Shown here: positions 1 through 6,239 of the stretch, piece by piece
How the letters are laid out: each line of letters starts with the position of its first letter
Numbering within the stretch: the stretch's first letter is position 1
Origin: Desulfocapsa sp.
GTDB lineage: Bacteria; Desulfobacterota; Desulfobulbia; Desulfobulbales; Desulfocapsaceae
Assembly (NCBI GenBank): GCA_030638765.1
Contig: DAOWDZ010000171.1
Location: 1-9,829 of the forward strand
Direction of reading: 5' to 3'
Length of the DNA: 9,829 nt
The notes under the pieces: model-generated
Told to the model about the DNA's origin: nothing
The model's input: only the letters and a program-made list of their open reading frames with translations
Databases searched by the model: none
Position numbers and translations under genes: made by a program

Positions 1-63
1 ATTTCGACCGCCACCTTTCAAGGGTCTGAAAATCATATGACAATCAGTCATTTTTGTTATCAT
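1..63 (-). CDS. possible 5' end of an unidentified gene, cut by the window edge
   Basis: Downstream of hemL on the same strand, an ATG at 63-61 opens a frame that stays free of stops for 21 codons to the window edge. The peptide begins MITKMTDCHMIFRPLKGGGR. A purine-rich GGTAGG stretch lies just upstream of the ATG and could act as a ribosome-binding site. An internal ATG at residue 5 is an alternative start. The gap to the hemL stop is 34 bases, which would suit co-transcription with hemL. Twenty-one codons are too few to recognise a family, and an open frame this short can occur by chance, so no function is proposed. Confidence 0.35.
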   Translation of the reverse strand, partial: MITKMTDCHMIFRPLKGGGRN

Positions 64-97
64 GCCTACCTACCAAAGTCAACGATTTTTTTCACTT

Positions 98-1384
98 TCA
101 GGCCAACTTTTTGAATGACCATTCAGTCATTTTTAGACATTTTTCGAGGTCTTTTTCACCATGAGCCGCGGAGATAAATGCAACTTCAAACTGTGACGGA
201 GCCAAATAAATTCCTTCACTCAACATCTGTCTGTAATGAACTCCGTAGCGATCTGCGTCCGACTTCATTGCTGAATTAAAATCAGTCACCGGACTCTCTG
301 TAAAGAATCCAGTCATCAGTGAGCCAACCCTGTTTAAAGTAACTGGAATACCTGCTGCCCCGGCAGCTTTATTCAGACCATCAGCAAAAAACTCTGCCTT
401 TTCATTGAGCTCTTTATAGAAATTTTCCCGACTCAACAATTTCAAGTTAGCAATTCCCGCCGCCATCGCCAGTGGATTCCCTGAAAGGGTTCCTGCCTGA
501 TACACGGGACCATCCGGTGCAATCAGATCCATAATCTCAGCCTTCCCACCATATGCTCCAACTGGCAGGCCACCACCAATAATTTTTCCAAGACAGGTAA
601 GATCAGGCATGATATTGTAATATTCCTGAGCCCCACCATAGGCAAGACGAAAACCAGTAATCACTTCATCAAATATGAGTACTATGTCAAGCTCTGCGGT
701 GAGCTCTCGCAACTTCTGTAAAAATGTTTTTGATGGTGCAACACAACCCATATTTCCTGCAACCGGCTCAACAATAACACAGGCAATTTTGTCAGCTTTA
801 GCCCTCAGAGTCTGTTCGAGAACCTCATCATCATTATAGGGAATCGAAATTGTGTTTTTTACTATATCTTCAGGAACTCCGGGACTCCCTGGTATACCAA
901 GTGTTATCACACCAGAACCTGCCTTGATCAAAAAAGAATCGGCATGACCATGATAACAGCCATCAAATTTTACGATAACATCTTTGCCGGTATACCCTCT
1001 GGCAAGACGCACCGCACTCATTGTGGCCTCTGTACCGGAGTTTACAAAACGAACCTTTTCAATGGATGGAACAGCCTCAACAACCATGGAAGCCAAAGCC
1101 ATTTCCTTTGTGGTTGGAGCACCAAATGAAGTGGAATCACCCACGGTTTCTTTTACAGCTTCTATAATTTCATCCGGGGCATGACCATGTATCATCGGTC
1201 CCCATGAGCAGACAAAATCAATGTATTCATTGCCATCCACATCATATACTTTTGATCCCTTTGCCTTTTGAATAAAAACAGGATCACACCCTACCGAACG
1301 ACAGGCCCGTACTGGACTGTTCACTCCACCAGGAATTACTTTTTTCGCCATTTCAAACATTTTTCCGGAAACAGTAGTATTCAT
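98..1384 (-). CDS. hemL: glutamate-1-semialdehyde 2,1-aminomutase
   Basis: HemL is a cytoplasmic PLP enzyme that converts glutamate-1-semialdehyde to 5-aminolevulinate, the last step of the C5 route to tetrapyrroles (haem, sirohaem, corrinoids). The product is 428 residues, the usual length. Family marks include PGGVNSPVRAC near the N-terminus, NSGTEA (about 115-120), DGCYHGHAD (141-149), the PLP-binding FDEVITGFR (238-246) and the Schiff-base lysine in LGKIIGGGLP (Lys267). AGTLSGNP follows at about 297. The open frame reaches a GTG at 1390, but a GGAG at 1393-1390 overlaps that codon and sits five bases before the ATG at 1384. The ATG is therefore taken as the start. A sigma70-type promoter lies about 80 bases upstream. 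The family assignment is secure. Confidence 0.97.
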   Translation of the reverse strand: MNTTVSGKMFEMAKKVIPGGVNSPVRACRSVGCDPVFIQKAKGSKVYDVDGNEYIDFVCSWGPMIHGHAPDEIIEAVKETVGDSTSFGAPTTKEMALASMVVEAVPSIEKVRFVNSGTEATMSAVRLARGYTGKDVIVKFDGCYHGHADSFLIKAGSGVITLGIPGSPGVPEDIVKNTISIPYNDDEVLEQTLRAKADKIACVIVEPVAGNMGCVAPSKTFLQKLRELTAELDIVLIFDEVITGFRLAYGGAQEYYNIMPDLTCLGKIIGGGLPVGAYGGKAEIMDLIAPDGPVYQAGTLSGNPLAMAAGIANLKLLSRENFYKELNEKAEFFADGLNKAAGAAGIPVTLNRVGSLMTGFFTESPVTDFNSAMKSDADRYGVHYRQMLSEGIYLAPSQFEVAFISAAHGEKDLEKCLKMTEWSFKKLA

Positions 1385-1389
1385 TTTCA

Positions 1390-1393
1390 CTCC
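1390..1393 (-). promoter_or_regulatory. hemL Shine-Dalgarno that fixes the start
   Basis: GGAG on the minus strand is followed by TGAAA and then ATG at 1384. Its last G is the first base of the upstream in-frame GTG, so it can serve the ATG but not the GTG. This is why the two-residue-longer form of HemL is rejected. Confidence 0.7.
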
Positions 1394-1406
1394 GTTCTAA
1401 TTTATT

Positions 1407-1416
1407 CTGTTAACAG
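1407..1416. promoter_or_regulatory. 10-bp palindrome in the hemL leader
   Basis: CTGTTAACAG is a perfect palindrome lying in the predicted 5' untranslated region of hemL, about 23 bases upstream of the start codon. It could be a protein-binding half-site pair or simply chance. No regulator is encoded nearby to suggest an identity. Confidence 0.25.
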
Positions 1417-1440
1417 GCCTCACTGTTCGCACAGAAGGGA

Positions 1441-1458
1441 CTCAATTCTTAAATTGAG
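1441..1458. promoter_or_regulatory. inverted repeat at the predicted hemL transcription start
   Basis: Two perfect 7-base arms, CTCAATT and AATTGAG, are separated by four bases. On the minus strand the repeat begins at about the +1 position expected from the hemL promoter at 1464-1493. It could be an operator overlapping the start site, or a small stem-loop at the 5' end of the mRNA. The AT-rich arms make a stable RNA hairpin less likely than a DNA-binding site. The function is inferred from position only. Confidence 0.45.
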
Positions 1459-1463
1459 AAAAG

Positions 1464-1493
1464 AATATACCATGAGTTATAAAAAACTGTCAA
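1464..1493 (-). promoter_or_regulatory. sigma70-type promoter for hemL
   Basis: On the minus strand a perfect -35 TTGACA (1493-1488) is followed by an 18-base spacer and the -10 TATATT (1469-1464, five of six matches). A TGG directly precedes the -10 box, giving an extended -10. The predicted start is near 1457, giving a leader of about 73 bases before the ATG at 1384. This is the best promoter match in the window. It is read by eye and not scored against a model. Confidence 0.65.
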
Positions 1494-1581
1494 ACAGCTT
1501 CCCTCCCTTGACCTTTTATTGTTAGTACACATTGTATGCTGCAATAGATTGAAAATGGCTCTGATTCTTCTCATATTTTTC

Positions 1582-1610
1582 TTGTCATGAAAAACAGCAG
1601 AGAGTACATT
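1582..1610 (+). promoter_or_regulatory. candidate sigma70-type promoter for trxA
   Basis: TTGTCA (1582-1587, five of six matches) is separated by exactly 17 bases from TACATT (1605-1610, four of six). Transcription would start near 1617 and give an 84-base leader before trxA. The region is very AT-rich, so a chance match is possible. Nothing else in 1500-1690 gave a better pair. Between this promoter and the hemL promoter (about 1494-1581) I see no further gene or repeat. Confidence 0.4.
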
Positions 1611-1647
1611 ACAAAAATTCAAAAATTGATATAAAAAGATTATTCTT

Positions 1648-1678
1648 AATTTTTTAGAGCTCGTAACGCTCAAAAATT
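1648..1678 (+). other. stem-loop in the trxA leader
   Basis: GAGC (1657-1660) pairs with GCTC (1668-1671) around a seven-base loop. The flanking AATTTTT and AAAAATT extend the stem after a small bulge at 1655-1656. It ends 11 bases before the trxA Shine-Dalgarno GGAG (1690-1693). There is no trailing U-run, so it does not look like a terminator. It may affect trxA mRNA stability or translation, but the lower stem is only A-T pairs. Confidence 0.3.
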
Positions 1679-1700
1679 CTATCCAGATTGGAGAAACATA

Positions 1701-2027
1701 ATGGCCAGTGATAAAATAAAAGATGTCAGTGATGCTGATTTTGCATCCGTAACCGGTTCCGACACACCCTGTCTTGTAGATTTCTGGGCCCCTTGGTGTG
1801 GTCCCTGCAAAGCTATTGGCCCTGTCGTTGAAGCTCTTGCTGATGAATATGAAGGAAAACTCACCATTGTTAAAATGAATGTTGATGACAACCCTGAAAC
1901 TCCAGGAAAATTTAATATTCGTGCTATTCCAACTCTGATTCTTTTTAAAAGTGGCGAAACAGTTGACCAGGTAACTGGTGCTGTTGGCAAAGCCCAACTC
2001 ATCGAGCTTATTGAAAAAGCTTTATAA
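1701..2027 (+). CDS. trxA: thioredoxin
   Basis: TrxA is a small cytoplasmic disulfide reductase that passes electrons from thioredoxin reductase to target proteins such as ribonucleotide reductase and peroxiredoxins. The 108-residue product has the classic fold length. The active site is WCGPC at 32-36, preceded by VDFWAP with the buried Asp27. The cis-proline is Pro77 in RAIPTL, and the GxVGKxxL-like tail leads into the last helix. The start ATG has a GGAG seven bases upstream. trxB follows 83 bases later on the same strand, so enzyme and reductase are probably made together. No signal peptide is present. This is a thioredoxin with high certainty. Confidence 0.96.
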   Translation: MASDKIKDVSDADFASVTGSDTPCLVDFWAPWCGPCKAIGPVVEALADEYEGKLTIVKMNVDDNPETPGKFNIRAIPTLILFKSGETVDQVTGAVGKAQLIELIEKAL

Positions 2028-2037
2028 ACAAACCAAA

Positions 2038-2081
2038 TCACCCGTGTTTTCTGCAAATTCTTTTACAGAAAACACAGGTGA
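2038..2081 (+). other. long hairpin between trxA and trxB
   Basis: The arms TCACCCGTGTTTTCTG (2038-2053) and CAGAAAACACAGGTGA (2066-2081) pair over 16 positions with a single C/A mismatch and enclose a 12-base loop. It starts 11 bases after the trxA stop. No U-run follows, so it is not a typical intrinsic terminator. A 3' stabiliser, RNase processing site or partial attenuator that lets trxA be made in excess of trxB are the likely roles. An in-frame GTG at 2078 lies within the right arm, which argues against that GTG as the trxB start. Confidence 0.6.
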
Positions 2082-2110
2082 CTGCTGCACTCCCTAAGCG
2101 TTCATATTTC

Positions 2111-3040
2111 ATGACAAAAACTCATTATACATTAATTATTTTAGGTGGCGGCCCTGCCGGACTGACAGCTGGCTTATACGCCGCAAGAGCCAGAATGGAC
2201 CACCTTCTTATAGAGAAGGGGGCAGAAGGCGGCCAGGTACTTCTCACCGACTGGATTGACAACTATCCCGGTTTTCCAGATGGAATTTCCGGTTTCGATC
2301 TCGCCGAAAAAATGAGTGCGCAGGCTAAACGCTTTGAGCTGAATTCCATATTCGGCAATGTCGTTTCCATGGATCTCACAAAAACAATAAAACATCTTGA
2401 ACTTGAGGATAGCCCCGCCCTCACCTGTGACACCCTGATCATCTGCACCGGTGCCAAACCGCGCGCCCTTGGTATTCCCGGGGAGAAAGAACTTACCGGA
2501 AAAGGCGTATCTTACTGTGCCACTTGCGATGCTCCATTTTATCGCAATATGAATGTAGCAGTAGTGGGAGGAGGTAATACCGCCGTGCAGGAAGCGTCGC
2601 ATCTCACAAAATTTGCGGATAAAGTTACCCTGATTCATCGTCGTGACGAACTGCGTGCCACAAAAGTTGTCCAGGAAAAAGCTTTTGCAAACCCAAAACT
2701 TGATTTTATCTGGAATAGCAACGCAACCGCGATCACCGGACAAGACGGTGTTGAAGAACTCCACCTTGTGGACAATGATGGTAAAAAATCAATATTAAAG
2801 GTCGATGGGGTTTTTGTCCTTGTTGGAGTACTGCCTAATAACGAAATGCTGCCCCTTGATATTCTACAAGCCGATGAGGGAGGATTTATCCCCACAGATC
2901 TTGAAACACGAACAGCAGTAGCTGGCGTCATGGCTGCTGGTGATATTCGCAGTAAAGAAGTACGGCAGGTAATCAATGCAGCGGGAGAAGGTGCCACCGC
3001 TGTTCTAGCCGCCGAGCACTATCTCACAAATCTCAGCTGA
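2111..3040 (+). CDS. trxB: thioredoxin-disulfide reductase
   Basis: TrxB is a flavoprotein that uses NADPH to reduce thioredoxin. The 309-residue product matches the low-molecular-weight class in length. An FAD-binding GGGPAG lies at 12-17 and the redox-active CATC at 136-139. The NADPH-binding GGGNTA is at 153-158, where many relatives have GGGDSA. HRRDELRA at 176-183 contacts the NADPH phosphate in this family. The second FAD motif AAGDIR is at 275-280, followed by RQVINAAGEG. The frame can be extended to a GTG at 2078, but that codon is inside a hairpin and lacks a ribosome-binding site, whereas MTKTHYTLIILGGG from the ATG at 2111 is the normal N-terminus. The Shine-Dalgarno of this ATG is also poor. 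bamD begins 10 bases after the stop. Confidence 0.95.
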   Translation: MTKTHYTLIILGGGPAGLTAGLYAARARMDHLLIEKGAEGGQVLLTDWIDNYPGFPDGISGFDLAEKMSAQAKRFELNSIFGNVVSMDLTKTIKHLELEDSPALTCDTLIICTGAKPRALGIPGEKELTGKGVSYCATCDAPFYRNMNVAVVGGGNTAVQEASHLTKFADKVTLIHRRDELRATKVVQEKAFANPKLDFIWNSNATAITGQDGVEELHLVDNDGKKSILKVDGVFVLVGVLPNNEMLPLDILQADEGGFIPTDLETRTAVAGVMAAGDIRSKEVRQVINAAGEGATAVLAAEHYLTNLS

Positions 3041-3050
3041 GTTAAATCAT

Positions 3051-3866
3051 ATGATTTCCCGCTTCAATACCGGTTTCCAACCATCATCAGTACATTTTTC
3101 CGTCAATACATTTATGATCGTAGCGTTACTCTTCTCACTAGGAGGCTGCGCCAGTATCGGCTCACTCTTTGAAGGTGACGACGAAGAGGATATACGCCTT
3201 TCCACACAAACTCTGGCTGGGAAAGGAATGGAAGAATTTTCCAACGGAAAATATTACAAAGCACGGAAGTTTTTTAACGAAATCCTTGATTACGCCCCCT
3301 TCAGCCCAGAAGCGATGCTGGCTCGACTCAAGGGCGCTGACAGTAACTATTACCTGGAAGATTACTCGGAAGCACTCATGCTCTATGGTGAATTTGAAGG
3401 GGAGCACCCCGACAACGAGGCCATTCCCTACGTAATGTACCAGATTGCCATGTGCCACTATCAACAGATTGATCGTGTTGATCGTGATACCAATGGTGCT
3501 GATAATGCTATCAGGGAATTCTCAAAACTTCTCCGTGCATTCCCAAATTCGCCTTATACCAACGAATCAAAAAGCAGAATAAAAGCAGCAAATGAATTCC
3601 TGGTAAATCATGAATATTTTGTTGTTGAATTCTATCTCAGAACTGAGAAATACGAAGAGGCCCAAACTCGCCTTAACTATCTTATAAAAACCTACCCGGA
3701 AGCAACCATCACCGCCAAGGCGAAAAATCTTTTAAAACGCCTTGAAGCCGGCAATCCTCCGGGGTTCCATCTTGCTGCCTGGTTTAAGGACACACTCCTG
3801 CCGGATTGGACTCTGTTTAGTTCTGATAAGGATGGAGCAGCTACCGCTCCATCCTCAAAGAACTAA
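3051..3866 (+). CDS. bamD: outer-membrane assembly lipoprotein BamD
   Basis: BamD is the essential lipoprotein partner of BamA in the complex that folds beta-barrel proteins into the outer membrane. The 271-residue product starts with an unusually long signal peptide: about 20 polar residues, a hydrophobic core (about 21-30) and the lipobox LGGC with the acylated Cys33. Tetratricopeptide repeats follow. Examples are NGKYYKARKFFNEIL (65-79) and LEDYSEALMLYGEF (102-115). DRDTNGADNAI (144-154) with FPNSPY (164-169) is typical of BamD, and NHEYFVVEFYLRTEKYEEA (186-204) marks the later repeats. A short tail of no clear fold ends the protein. An internal ATG at 3114 would leave a signal peptide without basic residues and is rejected. 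It is probably co-transcribed with trxA and trxB. Confidence 0.92.
   Translation: MISRFNTGFQPSSVHFSVNTFMIVALLFSLGGCASIGSLFEGDDEEDIRLSTQTLAGKGMEEFSNGKYYKARKFFNEILDYAPFSPEAMLARLKGADSNYYLEDYSEALMLYGEFEGEHPDNEAIPYVMYQIAMCHYQQIDRVDRDTNGADNAIREFSKLLRAFPNSPYTNESKSRIKAANEFLVNHEYFVVEFYLRTEKYEEAQTRLNYLIKTYPEATITAKAKNLLKRLEAGNPPGFHLAAWFKDTLLPDWTLFSSDKDGAATAPSSKN
3830..3854. terminator. hairpin at the bamD end, possible two-way terminator
   Basis: GGATGGAGC (3830-3838) and GCTCCATCC (3846-3854) form a perfect 9-bp GC-rich stem with a 7-base loop. It sits inside the last codons of bamD, 33 bases before the stop of the convergent zinc-ribbon gene. This is the place for a shared terminator between convergent genes, but neither side carries a run of T, so function as an intrinsic terminator is uncertain. 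Confidence 0.4.
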
Positions 3867-3886
3867 CCTCCTGCCGAAAACAGAAA

Positions 3887-4177
3887 TTAAAAGCTGAATT
3901 CTTTTCCTGCAAACTGAATATGCTCTGCACTTCTGTGAACCGGAGCTATTGCGTGTACACCGTCACATTCCGGGCATTTCCCAACAAATGTTGTCAGGGT
4001 AAATTTAGCACCACAACCCTGACAGATCGTCTCATAGCCACCGCCATCTATTAATTGATCTCTGACAGTTCCACCATGTGCATTATAAACAAATTCTACG
4101 AGTTCACGACCTGTTGAAAATGGACCACCCTGTGGCCCATTCTTGTCTGCGGTACCGCAACTTGAACATCCTGACAT
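3887..4177 (-). CDS. small zinc-ribbon protein, function unknown
   Basis: I do not recognise a named family. The 96-residue product has six cysteines in three CxxC pairs: Cys4/Cys7 in the N-terminal SGCSSCG, and Cys52/Cys55 with Cys68/Cys71, which make a CX2C-X12-CX2C zinc ribbon (CQGCG and CPEC). The final part is histidine-rich (His76, His82, His86), and no membrane segment is visible. The open frame extends 27 codons further up. However, an AAGGAG at 4190-4185 is seven bases from the ATG at 4177, so that start is chosen. It is the last gene of the minus-strand cluster, 93 bases after the VF530 gene with no clear promoter between them, and convergent with bamD. The N-terminal CSSC could be a redox pair or a second metal site. 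That is inference. Confidence 0.75.
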   Translation of the reverse strand: MSGCSSCGTADKNGPQGGPFSTGRELVEFVYNAHGGTVRDQLIDGGGYETICQGCGAKFTLTTFVGKCPECDGVHAIAPVHRSAEHIQFAGKEFSF

Positions 4178-4184
4178 TGCACTT

Positions 4185-4190
4185 CTCCTT
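4185..4190 (-). promoter_or_regulatory. strong ribosome-binding site of the zinc-ribbon gene
   Basis: AAGGAG on the minus strand lies seven bases before the ATG at 4177. It decides the start and shows that the 27 codons of open frame upstream are not translated as part of this protein. Confidence 0.75.
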
Positions 4191-4270
4191 GTGAGTATTA
4201 TTCGAATCAGAACCTGGAATTTTTCTTGAGCCTTTCTGTGTAATATTTCAAAAGACAAGCACCAATGATA

Positions 4271-4510
4271 TTATCGTTTATCTTTCTGTTTCTTTTGAAG
4301 AGTAACAAGATACAAATTTTCCACCTTCATTCTGGCCCAGGGGGTCTTTCGTAAAAACTTAAGGCTGGACTTTACAGACGGGTTATTGTTGAAACACTTG
4401 ATAGGAATCCATTTCCCTAATTTCTCCCATCCATACCATCCAACTAATGTTACAATCATCTTCTCAAGAGTAACCCCGTGAAGTGGATTATTTACCTGTT
4501 GTTCAGCCAC
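4271..4510 (-). CDS. VF530-family (DUF2132) small protein
   Basis: The 79-residue product matches the VF530 family, small helical proteins described as DNA-binding from the structure of the Vibrio fischeri member. Conserved features are [10 protein letters not shown] (7-16), GWEKLG (27-32), CF.N.PS (39-45) and the strongly conserved [14 protein letters not shown] (47-60). A lysine-rich tail ends the protein. The start is set at GTG 4510, which yields the family-like N-terminus [10 protein letters not shown]. The open frame goes up to a TTG at 4555, but that segment lies inside rluA and adds a hydrophobic stretch foreign to the family. GTG overlaps the last eight bases of the upstream rluA-type gene (GTGGCTGA) and has no Shine-Dalgarno, so translation is probably coupled. 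The cellular role is unknown. Confidence 0.85.
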   Translation of the reverse strand: MAEQQVNNPLHGVTLEKMIVTLVGWYGWEKLGKWIPIKCFNNNPSVKSSLKFLRKTPWARMKVENLYLVTLQKKQKDKR

Positions 4511-5210
4511 GTGAAGAAACCAAAGAATAAAAATAGCCTGGAACCTTTGCCTCAAAGGTCATCTCAATGCCCGTTAAGGGGTGGATCAGATTAAGAGAAG
4601 CTGCATGAAGAGTTAACCGTTTAATGTTCCCCCTTTCACCATACTTTTTATCACCGGCAACGGGATGACCATTGTCAGCGAAATGAACACGAATCTGATT
4701 TTTACGTCCTGTCATCAGGTCAACCTCAAGCAGACTGTACTTCTCAGACTCTTTCAAAACTTTATAGCCTGTTTTTGCAAACTTCCCTTTATCCGGATCT
4801 TTAACAGAATACATTTTGTGAATACTGTTTTCTGCCAGATAGGACGTGATAACTCCTTCTTTTTCTGACAATATCCCATTAACCACAGCAACATATTTTT
4901 TAGTGAAGGTTTGCCACTGATCCTGAAGAACACGCTTGGCTTTCTCAGTTTTTGCAAAAACAATTACCCCCGAAGTCTCCTTGTCGAGGCGATGGACAAT
5001 AAATATCCTATTATTGGATTTTTTATTCCCTTTACGAACATAGTCCGTCAGCTTGTAATAGGCGGTATTTTCTTTATCCTTTCCATTACTCACGGTAAGA
5101 AGCCCACTTCTCTTGTCCACGACAAGAATATCATGGTCTTCATAGAGAACAGGAAGCCCCTTGGGCTGAAATCTTTTTGGAGGACTTTTAAATTTCTTTC
5201 TCTTTTGCAA
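4503..5210 (-). CDS. RluA-family pseudouridine synthase
   Basis: This enzyme isomerises specific uridines to pseudouridine in rRNA or tRNA. The 235-residue product carries HRLDKETSG (73-81) with the catalytic Asp76, the KKYVAVVNG segment (104-112) with its conserved tyrosine, [10 protein letters not shown] (168-177) and the RLTLHAASL motif (198-206). There is no N-terminal S4 domain, which places it with the short, single-domain members. The RNA target cannot be told from sequence. A basic N-terminal tail ([12 protein letters not shown]) could help bind RNA. The start is a TTG at 5210, the only reasonable one after the in-frame stop, with a GAGAG four bases upstream. It follows the yaiI gene by 43 bases and overlaps the VF530 gene by eight. 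Confidence 0.9.
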   Translation of the reverse strand: MQKRKKFKSPPKRFQPKGLPVLYEDHDILVVDKRSGLLTVSNGKDKENTAYYKLTDYVRKGNKKSNNRIFIVHRLDKETSGVIVFAKTEKAKRVLQDQWQTFTKKYVAVVNGILSEKEGVITSYLAENSIHKMYSVKDPDKGKFAKTGYKVLKESEKYSLLEVDLMTGRKNQIRVHFADNGHPVAGDKKYGERGNIKRLTLHAASLNLIHPLTGIEMTFEAKVPGYFYSLVSSRG

Positions 5211-5253
5211 AATACTCTCAACTGTTTTTAGGGTGCCTTTATTTTACCTTGGA

Positions 5254-5739
5254 CTACCAGGGAGGCGGAGAAGTCTTCCGACGTTTTATTTTCACAGCAA
5301 AACCTGCCAGGAACGTATCTAACTGATTCGCAAATGCCTGCCTGTCTCCATGACCAAGAGCCGGAGGTCCACCAGTATCCACGCCATCAGAACGAAGCTC
5401 ATCCATGAAGTTTCTCATACTGAGACGTGAGCCGATGTTATCAACACTGTACAATTCACCACGCGGATTCAACGCATGACCACCTTTTTCGATAACATCT
5501 GATGCCAGTGGAATATCTGCTGTGATTACCAGATCACCGGCATCGAGCCGTTTTACTATTTCCTTATCCGCAATGTCCGGCCCTGCACCAACGAGAACAA
5601 ACGAAACACAGGAAGATTGCGGTATCTGCATTGACTGATTCGCAACAAGAGTAACATGTACCCCAGTACGCTCAGCAGCCTTAAATAGGATTTCCTTAAT
5701 CACCACGGGACAGGCATCAGCATCCACCCAAACCTTCAC
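5254..5739 (-). CDS. yaiI: YaiI/YqxD (DUF188, UPF0178) PIN-like protein
   Basis: The 161-residue product matches the UPF0178 family over its whole length, including the N-terminal [10 protein letters not shown] (4-13), [10 protein letters not shown] (53-62), [12 protein letters not shown] (68-79) and [15 protein letters not shown] (88-102). [13 protein letters not shown] (129-141) closes the core. The acidic residues Asp6, Asp8, Asp55 and Asp75 fit a PIN/NYN-like nuclease fold, but no activity is firmly established for the family. A basic, proline-rich tail ([12 protein letters not shown]) ends it. The start is a GTG at 5739 directly after an in-frame TAG twelve bases upstream. The resulting [11 protein letters not shown] matches the family start. 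The AAGG touching the GTG is a poor ribosome-binding site. The ferredoxin gene ends 18 bases upstream. Confidence 0.9.
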   Translation of the reverse strand: MKVWVDADACPVVIKEILFKAAERTGVHVTLVANQSMQIPQSSCVSFVLVGAGPDIADKEIVKRLDAGDLVITADIPLASDVIEKGGHALNPRGELYSVDNIGSRLSMRNFMDELRSDGVDTGGPPALGHGDRQAFANQLDTFLAGFAVKIKRRKTSPPPW

Positions 5740-5757
5740 CTTAAAAAACTACCATTG

Positions 5758-6207
5758 TCAGGTGACACTCTTTGCCGCAGCCTCTGCAACAGCCTCAGAG
5801 AAAGGTGACACTTCCATTGCTCTTACAGGACAAACCGGCACGCAAAGCGAACATCCGGTACACTTGTCGGCATCAAAGACAACTTCCATGGAGGGACGTT
5901 TGATATACAGTGCGCCCACGGGACAGATCCCGGTACAGGCACCACATTGGAAACACTTTTCATCATCTCTATTAATGGCCGCGGCCAGTCGTTTTACTTT
6001 AACGCCAAAGGTTTTCAAATAATCTAAACCTTTTTTCACCTTCTCCTGCGGCCCTTTCAGTTCCAGAATCATCACGCCATCCCGTTGGGGGAGGATGTCA
6101 GCCTTCAGAATATTAAACTCTACGTCATACTGTTTAACCAGTTGATAGATATTAGGCTCACTACTGGTTTCTTTGGGAAAGTGTAATATATATATTCGTG
6201 TTGCCAT
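5758..6207 (-). CDS. NIL-domain ferredoxin with two 4Fe-4S clusters
   Basis: This 149-residue cytoplasmic protein has an N-terminal NIL domain (about 4-75), a small ligand-binding fold also found at the end of methionine ABC transporter ATPases. It is followed by a bacterial-type ferredoxin domain. The cluster ligands are complete: Cys85, 88, 91, 95 (CFQCGACTGIC) and Cys116, 119, 122, 126 (CTGCSLCVPVC). NIL-ferredoxins are known in methanogens and in sulfate reducers as partners of a DUF39 protein in making homocysteine. That partner is not in this window, so the role here is an inference. The ATG at 6207 has AGAGG five bases upstream. The open frame extends another 50 codons into the kinase gene and is not used. 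The gap to the kinase gene is 32 bases. Confidence 0.92.
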   Translation of the reverse strand: MATRIYILHFPKETSSEPNIYQLVKQYDVEFNILKADILPQRDGVMILELKGPQEKVKKGLDYLKTFGVKVKRLAAAINRDDEKCFQCGACTGICPVGALYIKRPSMEVVFDADKCTGCSLCVPVCPVRAMEVSPFSEAVAEAAAKSVT

Positions 6208-6239
6208 ACCTACCTCTATCAAATTAACTAAGGGTTTCC

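Noticed and set aside
1268..1525. Open frame of 85 codons on the plus strand, and a 17-codon piece from the ATG at 1471
   Set aside because: Most of it lies antisense to hemL and the rest covers the hemL promoter; there is no ribosome-binding site and the peptide is low in complexity.
1588..1635. Fifteen-codon ATG frame in the trxA leader, a possible leader peptide
   Set aside because: No Shine-Dalgarno, very short, and it lies across the predicted -10 box and start site.
1449..2056. Long minus-strand open frames over trxA (182 and 125 codons)
   Set aside because: They are antisense shadows of trxA, which has a complete set of family motifs; the peptides resemble no protein family.
2174..2997. 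Minus-strand open frames of 196 and 120 codons over trxB
   Set aside because: Antisense to trxB, which is certain; the translated composition is that of a complementary strand.
4178..4270. Possible sigma54 or sigma70 promoter ahead of the zinc-ribbon gene
   Set aside because: GG/GC spacing does not fit a -24/-12 promoter, and no -35 hexamer lies at the right distance from the AATAAT-like boxes.
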